Source: Sorghum bicolor (Eukaryota > Streptophyta > Magnoliopsida > Poales > Poaceae). Taken from it: a DNA stretch of 64,000 bases. The notes beneath the pieces are model-generated. The model was not told the DNA's origin. It did not search any database and was given only the letters and a program-made list of their open reading frames with translations. The stretch spans positions 43,146,061 through 43,210,060 of the forward strand of contig NC_012873.2 of NCBI RefSeq assembly GCF_000003195.3, given 5' to 3'. Numbering within the stretch: the stretch's first letter is position 1; each line of letters starts with the position of its first letter. Made by a program: the position numbers and the translations under genes. Below are positions 34,702-45,867 of the stretch, piece by piece.

Positions 34702-34877
34702 GGACAAAACGGGCAAGGGCAAATTTGACTTATCTCTTCGCCGTATCCGTGAAATCCGAGGATACTCAGGTGGATATGGTAACTGTTCACACGGTAATCA
34801 AGGGATTGCGCAGGTGATTTGACAGGAAGCGGTCATGATCTAGAGATATTTCACTATGCGGGATTTCTTGGTCGGTC

Positions 34878-34923
34878 CATCGGCAGTTCCCTCTAACGGT
34901 AATATTGCCGATGGGCCCATAAA
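34878..34923. promoter_or_regulatory. CATCGGCA/TGCCGATG inverted pair upstream of antisense TATA (TatB)
   Basis: CATCGGCA 34878-34885 and TGCCGATG 34916-34923 flank CTAACGGTAATAT. Present in all three Tat copies about 180-230 bp upstream of the antisense TATA box. Confidence 0.65.
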
Positions 34924-35087
34924 GTGGAGAGATCCGGTTCGGAAGGTTGAGGAATTCGAGGAACCTACAGGAGAATCGGGCCGAGGTTGTTCAGATTTAA
35001 ACGGTCGGTTACCAAATTGGGAGAATTAATTGTGGAAAGGCATCATTACTGCAGAGAATTTCGAAGCATTAATGATTTCATACTCCG

Positions 35088-35102
35088 AAATTGGGGGGCA
35101 TG
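35088..35102 (+). other. TatB polypurine tract
   Basis: GAAATTGGGGGGCATG-type tract directly before the 3' LTR. Confidence 0.75.
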
Positions 35103-35817
35103 TGTTGACACCGTTTTTGGGCACGTACCCAGAGACCAGTAGAGTATAAATGGGCAGGTGGAGCGACGGTAACTAACCTGCAGAAGAGTTTCCGATGAGG
35201 ATGGTTGCCGATGAAGAGACAGCTGAATGTGACTAAGTCCAGAAGTGGTGACGCGTTCGTGCCGATGGTCAGCGTTAGTCTTTGCTGATGACTTTGATGA
35301 GAAGTTTGCCGATGACTCGGAAGGAGAATGTGAAGGTTGCCAATTGATCTATGGTGGTGTCCCGGTTTGTCACGGGAGGATAGTTTTATGTTTTCCATAG
35401 ATATTTAAATTCGTTTTGTATACGGATTCCGTTTAATTTGGAATTGGAGTCCTAGTCGTGTCTGATTGTAGCTCTTTGAGCGGGGTATAAATGTAGACCC
35501 TAGGGCCTTATAATGAGATATCTATCAATTAATCAAACACAAGTTTTTACTCATATTCCAGCATCTACTTTTCGACGACTTTGTCATATTTTCCTTTTTA
35601 TTACGAGTTCTTAGGAGTTCGTCGACTTAAGCTCGGTGTATTCTCGAGTTCCGCGTGAATACCTCTTGGCCGTGACATCCGGGCGCATCGCTGTTGTCGG
35701 GACCAAAGTATTCGAGTTATCACCTTTGCCGGTAGTAAGGTCAAATTGGGTGGCACAGCTTAACGTTTGAATCGGGTATTAGCCCTTTGTATTTGCAGAT
35801 CTACTTCTGCACCAACA
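35103..35817 (+). mobile_element. TatB 3' LTR (715 bp)
   Basis: Full-length partner of 23443-24157; followed by CATTA (35818-35822). Confidence 0.92.
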
Positions 35818-35822
35818 CATTA
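35818..35822. repeat. TSD of TatB, right copy (CATTA)
   Basis: Matches 23438-23442. Confidence 0.9.
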
Positions 35823-36896
35823 ATTATTGGGGAAAGCCAAGCAGTGGTTCTACATCAACAAAGACAAACACAATACATGGACCTATGCTCGACTGCTTTC
35901 CTGGTAAAATTATTTCCTATAGCCAAGACTAATGCTCTGCGTGGGAAGATTGCAAGTTTCCAACAACAACATGATGAATCATTCACTAAAGCATGGGAAA
36001 GATTCCAAAATTACATTGAAGACTGTCCTCATCATGGGATAGAGGAGTGGCTGTTAATGCGAACTTTCTATCATGGGCTCATCTCTAATACCCGTGAGTC
36101 TGTTAATGCTGCAGCTGGGGGAGCTTTCCTATCACTTAAGCTCTCAGACGCTAAAGCACTCATTGAGAAGATGGCCTCAAATTCAACATGCAATGAAGAA
36201 CGTACTCAGCCTCAGAAGAAAGGAGGAGGAATCCATCATCTCAAGGAAGCCGACATGGTCACTGCCAATCTACACCTCATCATGAAGAAGCTCGACATAG
36301 AGAAAAAGGAAGTCATGCACATCAATGGTTCCCATATGACATGTGAAGAATGTGGAGACTACAGGCACTCAGCTGTCAGTTGTCCTACGCTGCAAGAGGA
36401 TGTGAACTTCATCAACAACAACACCTACTATCATCCTCAACAAAATCAAGGATGAAACCAAGAACCACGACAAGGTAATTACCAAGGTAACAACCAAGGT
36501 TATAATTTTAATAACAACTTTCGCCTTTGAGAGAATTAGTTACTAGTCAATCCAAACTGCTAGATCAAATGACTAGGAAACTAACATCAAATGATAAACC
36601 TTTGGAGAACATACACACTAGGATGGATACTTTTGCTTCTGCCATAAAGAATCAGCATAGTTTCAATAAAATGCTAGAATCACAATTAGCTCAATTAGCT
36701 GCTGTTGTTCCTCCATTAGAAAAAGGCAAGATTCGAGGCCAACCAGATGATTTAGAAAATGAAACCTTGTTGATATTCACAATGCAACCCAATATCTTAT
36801 TGAGCCAACAGATGTACAGTGGATTGACCACTCTCTACCAGAGAAGATGGGATACCCTGGAAGACCTGTCATTCCTATCTCTATAGGATGCCATAG
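35823..36896 (+). pseudogene. Ath1 gag, C-terminal part
   Basis: Continues the capsid domain cut by TatB: DLCSTAFLVKLFPIAKTNAL, ESFTKAWERFQNYIEDCPHHGI, MRTFYHGLISNTRESVNAAA (Athila-type gag signatures), then a CCHC knuckle CEECGDYRHSAVSC (about 36343-36384). After a TGA at 36453-36455 come Gln/Gly/Asn repeats (GNYQGNNQGYN-like) and a Gln-rich helix (36527-36886). Tek1 cuts the element at 36901, just before protease. Gag packages element RNA; here it is split by two insertions. Confidence 0.82.
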
Positions 36897-36901
36897 CTTT
36901 C
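36897..36901. repeat. TSD of Tek1, left copy (CTTTC)
   Basis: CTTTC here and at 49172-49176 flanks Tek1. Confidence 0.9.
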
Positions 36902-39755
36902 TGTCACACCCAATTTTAAGGATAAAATTGAATGCAAAACGTTATGTGTGCCCAGAGATCAATCACACATAAGCTGACAAATTATAGGGAGTATCATCAC
37001 AAGTGTTTATTATATAACGATAATATCTTAGAGTCTTTACATAAATAAAGCAGAAATAAAAGATAACTCTTGCATGGAAGCTCCAACACAGAGGCACGTC
37101 AACTGGTTGACCACAAGACTAGAAATCCTAAGGGAAGTACTGGTGGTAGTCATTACCCATGCCATCTGTTACAGATCTGGGATTTTTATCCAAATAAAGA
37201 AAATAAACAAGTGTAAGTATGTCTCGTACTCAACAAGTGTAACATGGGGTTCATGAGGCTCAAAGGCTAGACACGGGTTTAACTGCATGTAGCTTTTAGT
37301 TGTCATACTTTTAGCAAAAGAGTAGCATCAAGTTGTCAAGTCCCGAAGTAAACTCATGATCAAGTAAGATGAATAAAGAATAGCATAAACAACATATTAG
37401 CAAAAATAACTTTAATAATTTTCCATTAGTGAGTATTTATTCTGTATTGGTCCAAGGCCGCTCGTGACCGTGAGCATGGCTGATATATCAGTTTTACACT
37501 CTGCAGATGTTGTACACTTTCACTATGAGTCGTGATTTACCCTTTTACCCGAGGTGATCAGCCCCTTAGCCGACTTCCAAGGAAGACCGGCAGGGTTCAC
37601 TATGAAGCCTTTCAAATGTTCGTCTAACAAGTTAGGGCCTCTTGGTTTTGTTAGACAGTCCGTATGATCCACCCGCAGGAATCCACGATCTGCTATCCCC
37701 CATTTGCGCCACAAGGGTAACCACTAACAAGCTAGAAAAGGTCCTCATACTGAGCTAAAGCCAGAGCCATGTAGCCCCCACAGTTGTACTGTATGTCCCG
37801 GATGGTCATATACATATAAGTCCTTATGGAGAGAAACTAGAGCACCATAAGATAGCCCAATGCTCCAGCCCTCTTTTCCAAAGTTACTAAAAAGTCATAT
37901 TTTAATATTTATTGCATATTCCATTAATCAAATTACCATATCATGGTTTAGTGGAGCACTAGCATAAGCTACCCAATGCAAAACCATAGGTGACAATGTA
38001 TAAGATCAATACTAGGAAATCCTTAACAAGGAGACACATGCAATATGAATTGTGTGATTAAAGTTATTAGGAAACAAGGATGATCCCATGCTATATTTGC
38101 CTTGATCAAACTGGTCCTGCTGATCCTGCTCGTGGTAGTACTCTTGGTCACCCACGAACTGCTCACTGTCTATACGCAATCATCACATCAAAAGCAATCA
38201 TCCAAAGACAATCATACAAGGCAAACAAGTCTATAATTAGAACAGTACACCAATAGTAATAAATAAAGATAAAAAGTTTATAAAACGAATCTACACGCAC
38301 TACGATCACACAAACGTAAAGTTCACAAAAATCGGATCTAAAACGAAGAAGTTATGATTTAAATAAGATTTCCTTTAATAAAATAATAGATTAAATCTAA
38401 GCTTAGATTTGAAAAGTTAGAAACATGTATAACAGTGCTACTAATTTATAGATTACGCAAAAACAAATCTAACGCAATTTGAACGGATCAAAATGGAGTT
38501 AAAACGGAGTTTTATGAGTTAAATAAGATCAATGGCAAAACTAGAATTTTGAGAAAGCGTATTTTGAACTAAGTAAGCGAGAATACGCTTTCGGAGTTTA
38601 GAAAATGTATTCGGAAAATTCCACAAAGGACTGCGGGTTTGATCTTTAAAAAGCAGGGGGGCTATTTTGCTAAACGTGTGGCCGAAGGGGTACCCTACAT
38701 CTGGGGCCGTCAGATCGCGGTTGAACGGTTGAGATTAGATTAGAGAGGGGAGGGGGAAGTTGGCCGGCTGGAGCTCGGGAAGGTCGCGGCGGCGCCATGG
38801 CCGAGATGGCTGGAGTTGGCCGAACCAACGATCTAGGGCACGATAGACTAAACCGAAAGCACTGGAACACTTAGGAGCTCGGTGCGAACTCACCTAGGGC
38901 AAGAATTGGGATGGAGAGAGGCCGGTTTGAGCTCACGACAGCGAGCGGCGGACGGCGGCTCTACAAAGAAGTTCGGCGATGGTTAGCTACACATAGAAAG
39001 CACGAAACTACGATAGGAAAGTTTCGGCGACTTCGCAAGAGCAGCGAGAAGCTCGGCAAAGGGCTCACGGAGACCAAAAGGCGTTGTAGCGGCGGGTTGC
39101 TTTCGAGGTGAATCTTGGCGAAGCTTTTCGGCGAGAACAGGGCGGCGGCTGGCGCTAGGATTGAGATAGGGGCTTGGCGAGAGTTGGGGCAAGTATTTAA
39201 AGGGGTGCAACGTGCGTGGCAAGGATCGCTCGCGCGAATCGCGCACGGTGGGTATGACTTGGGCTCGAGTCCTGTCCGGACACGAGGTAGGGGATGGCTC
39301 TGACCGCAGGGCCCCACCTGTCGGTGACCAAGGGGCGCGGACCCGCTCTGTCAGGTGCTGCAATGGAGAGGAGAGGCGCGTGGCTCGCTGGGCTACTTCA
39401 GCGTGGGCCAGGGACTGGGCCGCGCGGCAGAAGAAGGAAGGGGGAGAGAAAGCAGGCCGTGGGGGGGGGGAATACTGGGCCACGCCCGAGAGTGAATGAG
39501 GGAGACAATAAATCCTTTTCTTTTTTATTTTCACACCTTTTGCTCAAACCACTTAAAAAAGAATTGAAAAATCATTTTGAATTTAAAAACCACCACTCAA
39601 TAAAACATATGCAGCAACATGGATGCTCAAACATGTGTCTAAACCTTATAGTGACTTTTAATAAAAATTCATTTCTTACTACTCTTTAGTGCTCACAAAC
39701 AATTAAATAAATCATTTTACCCTATTTGGAAAGATGAAATTTTTAGGGTGTTACA
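36902..39755 (-). mobile_element. Tek1 3' LTR (2854 bp)
   Basis: TGTCACACCC ... GGTGTTACA on the plus strand. The GC-rich part 38690-39500 is U3 in element orientation, with TTTAAATA (minus) at 39194-39201 as the likely core promoter; 36902-39190 is R-U5. Open frames on both strands of the GC-rich part are not conserved between the two LTRs and are not genes. Confidence 0.9.
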
Positions 39756-39772
39756 ATTCTACCCCCCTTAAA
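39756..39772 (-). other. Tek1 polypurine tract
   Basis: On the minus strand TTTTAAGGGGGGTAGAAT directly before the 3' LTR. Confidence 0.8.
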
Positions 39773-39819
39773 ATTGAATCTCAACCTCGAGATTCGGTTG
39801 GTGCTTACTCAAACAATTG

Positions 39820-40107
39820 AGGATATGACTTTCTTAAATCTTCTTCCTTTTCCAAGGTAGCCTCTTCTTCGGTATATCTATTCCACTGTACTCTGCACAT
39901 TTTGATAACCCGACTCCTAGTAACTCTTTCTGTTGTTTCCAAAATTCACACTAGATATTCTTCATAAGTAAGATCCCCTTTAACGGTCAATTCCTCTATC
40001 GGTATCTGCTCCTCCGGCACCCGCAAACACTTTTTAAGTTGTGACACATGGAAGACGTCATGCACTTTTAAACTTTCGGGCAGTTTGAATTGGTAAGCTA
40101 CTTCCCC
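39820..40107 (-). pseudogene. Tek1 chromodomain and integrase C-terminus
   Basis: Minus strand: VAYQFKLPESLKVHDVFHVS, then LKKCLRVPEEQ, and a chromodomain (YEEYLV ... RVTRSRVIKMCRVQWNRY, EEATLEKEEDL). A TGA lies inside the chromodomain after EEYLV (about 39949), and the usual Trp of the EEATWE motif is Leu. Chromodomains of chromoviruses target integration to marked chromatin; this one is truncated. It follows the integrase C-terminal domain after a frame change near 40108. Confidence 0.78.
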
Positions 40108-40994
40108 TCATCTTTCCAACACTTTGAAAGGCCCTATGTACCTTAGTGCTAACTTCCCCTTCATGTTAAACCTTCTTACACTTCTCATAGGTGACACTTT
40201 CAAATACACATAGTCTCCTACCTCAAAAGCCAATTCTCTTTTTCGTGTGTCAGCACAACTCTTCTGTCGGGACTGCGCTGCTCTCAAGTTCTCCCTGATA
40301 ACTCTCACTTGTTGTTCTGCATCCCGTAGTACATCTGGCCCAAACACTTGTGTTTCTCCCGCTTGATTCCAAAACAACGGGGTTCTACACTTCTGTCCAT
40401 ACAAGGCTTCAAATGGCGCCATCTGGAGACTTTTCTGGTAGCTGTTGTTGTATGAAAACTTTTATCCCAACTCGTTCCATACTGTAACGCACATGCTCTC
40501 AACATATCTTCTAAAATTTGATTAGTCCTCTCAGTCTGGCCATCAGTCTGGGGATAGTATGCTGTACTGAAATTTAGCTTAGTCCCTAGGGACTCATGCA
40601 CTTTCTACCAAAAGTGAGACATAAACTGGGTACCTCGATCAGAAACTATCTATTTAGGGACCCCATGCAAGCACACTATTCTTTCCATGTATAGTTCAGC
40701 CAACTTTGGTCCACTGTATTTGGTCTTAACTGGAATAAAATGAGCGACCTTAGTCAACCGGTATACTATTACCCATATAGAGTCATAACCTTTCTGAGTG
40801 CGGGGTAGTCCCACTATGAAGTCCATACCAACTTCCTCCCACTTCCACTCAGGGATTTTCATTGGTTGCAACAGTCCTGCCGGTCTCTGATGTTCTGCCT
40901 TGACTCTCTGGCAAGTATCACATAAAGCGACATACTTAGCAACATCTCTCTTCAAGCCATACCACCAATACTTCTCTTTTAGGTCTAGGTACAT
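40108..40994 (-). pseudogene. Tek1 integrase with first catalytic Asp replaced
   Basis: Zinc domain end CDTCQRVKAEHQRPAG (about 40860-40910), core start MDFIVGLPRTQKGYDSIW, then VIVYRLTKVAHF where chromoviruses have VIVDRLTK: the first acidic residue is Tyr. The second motif (IVSDRGTQFM, about 40625) and third (DGQTERTNQIL, about 40530) are intact. TAG just before IVSDRG, frame changes near 40990, 40610 and 40430. The C-terminal part (40108-40422) reads PFEALYGQKCRTPLFW, then VGDYVYLKVSPMR. Confidence 0.85.
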
Positions 40995-41803
40995 CTTAGT
41001 GCTGCCAGGGTGTATAGAATAAGCAAATTCGTGTGCTCTCGCAGAATTGCCTCCCTAATAGATCGATCCTCAGGCACACATAGCCTTTTCCCAAACCATA
41101 GTGTTCCATTATCATCCATCCAGAATCCTGGTGCCTTTCCAATCATGATGTTCTCAGCTATCTCTTTCAGCTTCTCATCCTGTAACTGACCCTTTCGTAT
41201 TTCTTGCTCTAAACTGGGTTCTATTACTAACTCAACTGCATTAATAACAAAACCCAGATTTAGATGTGCAATTTCAGCACATAACTCATCAGCCATAGAG
41301 GCTATTTGCACCTCGTTGGCATAGCTTTTCCTGCTCAGGGCGTCTGTGACCACGTTTGCTTTCCCAGGTTGGTAGTATACCTCCAAATCATAGTCCTTGA
41401 TCAACTCTAACCACCGTCGTTGCCTCAAATTCAGATCTGACTGTGTGAATATATACTTCAAACTCTTATGGTCCGTGTATATGTCACTCTTATGACCGAT
41501 AAGATAATGCCTCTAGATCTTCAAGGCATGAACCACTGCTGCTAATTCCAAGTCATGGGTAGGGTAAATTAACTCGTGCTTCCTCAACTATCGAGACGCA
41601 TAAGCCACTACTCTTCCTTCTTGCATAAGAACACACCCAAGTCCCAAACGAGATGCATCACAATAAATGGAGAAATTCTTACATAGATCTAGCAATACTA
41701 GCACTGGAGCTGTAGTCAATCTCCTCTTCAATTCCTCAAAATTTTCTTGACACTTCTCTGACCACACAAACTTGGCATTTTTCTCTAGCAGAGCTGTCAT
41801 TGG
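40995..41803 (-). pseudogene. Tek1 RNase H
   Basis: Same frame as RT. FSIYCDASRLGLGCVLMQEG, VAYASR, then [12 protein letters not shown] and [18 protein letters not shown] end with DALSRKSY. Stops at 41801-41803, about 41585 and about 41513. It runs without a frame change into the linker before integrase (to 41000), where a one-base shift follows. Confidence 0.85.
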
Positions 41804-43087
41804 TTAGGCAAGCTTGGAAAATCCCTCAATAAACCTTAGGTAGTAACCAGCCAATCGCAAGAAACTACGTATTCCACTCACATCAGTAGGTGGTTTCCAA
41901 TCTAGCAAATCTTTCACCTTGCTTGGATCCACAGCTATTCCACCATTAGATACAACATGGCCTAGAAAGGAAACTTCTTTCAACCAAAACTCACACTTAC
42001 TTCGTTTGGCATATAACTTGTGTTCCAGAAGCTTTTGCAGGACTAGTCTCAGATATTCAGCATACTCTAGTTCAGTCTTGGAGAATACCAATATATCATC
42101 AATGAACACCACCATGAACTTATCAAGGAATTCCATGAACACCTTATTCATCAGATACATAAAGTATGCAGGAGCATTGCTTAAACCGAAAGACATCACT
42201 GTGTACTCATACAAGCCATACCGGGTCGTAAATGTTGTCTTTGGTATATCAGTGGCACGAATCTTCAGCTGATGGTACCCAGAACGAAGATCAATCTTGG
42301 AAAACACACAAGCACCTCTCAACTGATCAAACAAATCATCGGTTCTAAGCAATGGGTATTTATTCTTGATTGTGACCTCATTGAGTGACCGGTAGTCTAC
42401 ACACATACTCTGTGTACCATCTTTCTTATCGACAAAAATCACTAGTGCTCCCCAAGGTGAAGAGCTAGGACGAATGAAACCTTTCTCCAGTAACTCCTTT
42501 ATTTGTTTCTTATGTTCTTCTAATTCATTAACCCCCATTCTATATGGATGTTTGGCTATAGGTGCAGTGCCAGGTAATAATTCAATAATAAACTCAAGGT
42601 CACGGTCGGGTGGCATACCTGGCAAATCATCGGGGAACACGTATGGAAACTCATCAACAACCGGGTCCTCCTGCCTGACACTGTTGTCAAGCTGGTTCAC
42701 TGTAGTTGTTGGCTGAGGCTGAACTGCAACTTCCACATATATTTTGTCCCCTTTTGGTGTTGTTAGTGCAACTGCTTTTCCTTTACACTGAATTGAAGCA
42801 TCTTGTTGTTTCATCCAATCCATTCCCAAAATCACATCTATACTAGATGCTCTCAACACAATAGGGCAAATCTTGAACTCTACCCCCCTTAGAGTTAAAG
42901 TAAGTGGGAGGCAACAATAAGAAGCTTGCATACTTCCCCTCGGTGAATTTACTAGTATGGGATTCTTCATGGCACATAAGGGTAAGCTATGTATTCTAAC
43001 AAATGCTTGTGATATGAAAGTATGCGAAGCTCTAGAATCAAAAAGAATAGATGCAGGGATAGAGTTGACTTCGAACGTACCGAGCAT
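41804..43087 (-). pseudogene. Tek1 protease and reverse transcriptase (long open segment)
   Basis: 427 codons without a stop. Protease: [12 protein letters not shown] at residues 14-25, where the usual DSG is DSR, a change next to the catalytic Asp that probably impairs activity. The linker has [74 protein letters not shown], catalytic [12 protein letters not shown], ending [14 protein letters not shown]. This is the longest intact frame in Tek1. It is cut from RNase H by one TAG and from gag by frame changes near 43100. Confidence 0.9.
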
Positions 43088-43099
43088 GACCTCCGGTTC

Positions 43100-44176
43100 C
43101 TACTGTGCTGTCTCAGAAGACATGTGGTTCACTCTTCGAGTATTAGAAGCTGACTTTTGGTGGTTATTCTGCTTCCAGGGAGTCTGTTGGTTTTGCTTTT
43201 CAGTGCAGTGATATGACGGGTGACCCTCTTTACCACAATGGAAACACTTGTTGGTTGTGTTAGGGGCACTGGTCTTCGTTGGAGTGTTGCTAGGTGTCCC
43301 CTGGCGTGACGTCTGATAGTTGCCCTACTGCTGATTCTGTTGGTTCTGCGAGCGCTACTGAAAGTGATTGCGCTGGGGGTACTGACCACGATTCCACTGT
43401 GAAGGTGGTCCTTGGTACCTTTGCTGAGAACCCTGCTGCTGGTTGGTGCGTGGACGAGTATTACTTACAGAGGCCTGTCCCTGCATCCGCTTCCTTTTAG
43501 CATCCATCTCCTTACGCTTGTTATCCACTACGATAGCATGGTTCACAAGCGTCTGATAGTTGGGGTATTCATTGGACTTCAGTTGGAGTTGAAGACCATC
43601 ATACAATCCCTTCAGAAAGAGGTGCTGTCTATCCGCATCATTAGCCACCTCATTTAGAGCATAGCGTGACAGCTGAGCAAACTTGTCCCAGTACTCTGGA
43701 ACTGTCATAGATCCCTGCTTCAAGCTTCGAAACTCCTCTGCCTTCAGCTCTATTAGCCCTTCTAGTATGTGGTAAGACCTAAAGTTCTCCTTGAACTCTA
43801 GTCATGTGATAGCAGGGGCATTGGGAGGTCGTCCATACTCAAACGACTCCCACCATGTCTGAGTTTCTCCCTGGAGTTGTCCAGATGCAAACAATACCTT
43901 CTGCCTATCATCACACTGTGCTATGTTGAGTTGCTTCTCCACTACACGAAGCCAGTCATCTGCCTCCAGTGGGTCAGCGGCATGTGTGAACACAGGGGGA
44001 TGACCTTTCAAGAATTCACCACGCTTATCCTGTGGTGGCGCCCCTCCGATTGGGTGATTCTGTTGGTTGTTCACCAGGGCTTCCATGAGTTGCGTCTGGA
44101 CTGCCAGTAGCTGTTCAATGATGGCAGGTGGGTTGAGTGGAGCACCCCTTCCACATCCTCTACCACTTGGCGGCAT
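43100..44176 (-). pseudogene. Tek1 gag
   Basis: Starts at ATG 44174-44176 (MPPSGRGCGRGAPLNPP), capsid region (HPPVFTHAADPLEADDWLRV, LNIAQCDDRQKVLFASGQL, TWWESFEYGRPP; MTVPEYWDKFAQLSRYA, DRQHLFLKGLYDGL), a Gln/Arg-rich linker (43360-43480) and a CCHC knuckle, CFHCGKEGHPSYHC, at about 43207-43248. TAG near 43801 and a frame change near 43350. These features are typical of chromovirus gag. Confidence 0.85.
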
Positions 44177-44866
44177 CTGTCATCCAACATAACATGCAGA
44201 ACTATAGAATCTTCCAAATTATAGACATTCATGAATAGGTTTGCATTTCTGAAAGTTTTCTGAGTGATTTCAAGTGTCAGCAGTTCGGTAAAACAATCAT
44301 AACTCGAGGTATAAAAGTCCAACAGAGGCGAAACTTCAATGATTGGAAAGCTTAAGAAATTGTCTACAACTTTTATTTAGAGCACAAATTCAGATTCAGT
44401 GGTTAAATTAAACATAAACTGTCTCCAATAGAAACTCTCTCAGAACTCAGACTGCACAGGAACCTCTGTTTTCAGCCTTCATATCTCTCGGCCCAGATCA
44501 GATAAAAGGGTGATTCCAGCGGCATAGGAAAGATACTTAAGTCTAGTTATTCTCATAAAATTTTCATAATTTTTGATCGAACTAATTTTTCTGGGTAAAA
44601 TTATCAAGACAGATTGGTCTAAAGAAACAAAACAGGAAAGACAGATATACCAACCCAACTATTTATTCATTAAACCTTAATCCATAATAACCTAAACTAT
44701 GGAACTTGTAGACATGCCTACAAAGTCCCAGCACTCATTACAAAGATCCAACTCACCCATAAACATAATAACAAAGCAACTAAGCATAACAAAAAGCACA
44801 CCACACTAACTTGACTCGACTCACTTGCGCTTCTAGCGGCTTATTACATAATAGGGACTTCCAACA
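44177..44866 (-). other. Tek1 leader between extra ORF and gag
   Basis: About 690 bp, AT-rich, no open frame. On the minus strand at 44280-44400 it carries the motif AAAGTTGTAGACAATTTC, AAGCTTTCCAA, ACCTCGAGTTATGA that recurs in Tek2 at 1-480. Confidence 0.6.
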
Positions 44867-45674
44867 CTAAGGGCGTGGTTCATAATCGAGCTTCTCATAG
44901 ATCTTGGGCTGTCCTTCCCTCTCACGATGGTCGTCAATCATCTTGTAACACCTCTTGAGAGCCTTTCCTTGTGCTATCACCATGTCTTGTAATTTCATAT
45001 GCTTTTCCACCATCACTCGGGAGACTGGGTCTAAATCTGCTGGCTCCAGCATTCCCCATCCTTGTTTCGGGTCTAGGCAGGGTAGGTAACGGTGTATATC
45101 CCACCGCATGTTACCGAAACGATGCTCATGGAGGAACAAAATGTTGTGAAAGCTGCTTCTTCCATGCTCTCTTCCATAGTAGCTCTATGTCCATCGTGAC
45201 GGTAGCCCTTGTCCTTCAGATATGCATCTTTCTCCACATCCTTGGGAAAGATACGCACTTTGGACTTCAAGTAAGTGATCTCCAGGGGGTGCGTATACTC
45301 GGTGTAGGAATAGTCCACAATTGCATCCCAGTCAGAGAAGTAAGCCTCCAACATTCCCACCAGCCGGTGATGCGATGGAGCGTTGCACGAAGGCTTGTGG
45401 TACACCTTTCTAGTACACCCCATGGGAGGGGGCACATCATCCTCAGTAGGTTCTTCTTGTGGCAGTGATGGGGGTTGACCTCCTCAGGGGACAGCACCTT
45501 CTCTGGTTCAGACTCCACTTGTGATAGCTCTGGTTCAGATGCTTGTTCTGGAGGTGGTGGAGTCTCCTCATGTTCCGGTGAACTCTCCACTTGTGGCTCC
45601 ATAGGCTCATACTAGTAACGAGGTGGGTAGTATCCTCCAGTTGAGAAATGAGCGGTCTTGTTGACACGAACCAT
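44867..45674 (-). pseudogene. Tek1 extra ORF upstream of gag (unknown function)
   Basis: In sense with gag, between PBS and gag. ATG at 45672-45674 (MVRVNKTAHFSTGGYYPPRY), TAG, then an acidic/Pro-rich stretch (45540-45602: SPEHEETPPPPEQASEPELS) followed, after a frame change near 45455, by a globular-looking part (HHRLVGMLEAYFSDWDAIVD, HPLEITYLKSKVRIFPKDVE), and, after another near 45110, FGNMRWDIHRYLPCLDPKQG ... YEKLDYEPRP ending 44867. About 268 codons in all. No known domain recognised; the codon-scale openness across three frames suggests a once-coding gene with two indels. Extra ORFs before gag occur in some plant Gypsy groups, but I cannot link this one to a described family. Confidence 0.6.
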
Positions 45675-45852
45675 CTATAGAATAGACCAGAGAGAAGTTA
45701 GATCAGAAGCAATGATTTCATAATAGAGTGAGACGGTAGAAGCATAAAAATTTTAGCAAATAACAAGAGTAAGATGGTAAGCATGAAAATAGAGAAGAAA
45801 AGACAACTAAAACAACCATTTCTATCTAGGCTTGCATCCTACAGTCAACACG
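45675..45852 (-). other. Tek1 sequence between PBS and extra ORF
   Basis: About 180 bp AT-rich leader without open frame or recognisable signal. Confidence 0.6.
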
Positions 45853-45864
45853 GCTCTGATACCA
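45853..45864 (-). other. Tek1 primer-binding site (initiator tRNA-Met)
   Basis: Minus strand TGGTATCAGAGC, three bases from the 5' LTR: the standard initiator-Met PBS of plant retrotransposons. Confidence 0.92.
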
Positions 45865-45867
45865 ATT

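Larger units (their letters stand above)
23443..35817 (+). mobile_element. TatB: complete Tat-lineage element with antisense gene
   Basis: 12.4 kb, same architecture as TatA; 715-bp LTRs at both ends and the CATTA duplication. By eye the LTRs differ at about 16 of the first 300 positions, similar to TatA. Inserted into the capsid domain of Ath1 gag. Confidence 0.93.

Noticed and set aside
38911..39689. Overlapping open frames on both strands in the GC-rich part of the Tek1 LTR (also 48325-48997)
   Set aside because: The two LTR copies differ by indels that change the frames, and the region is the U3 promoter; high GC alone gives long frames.
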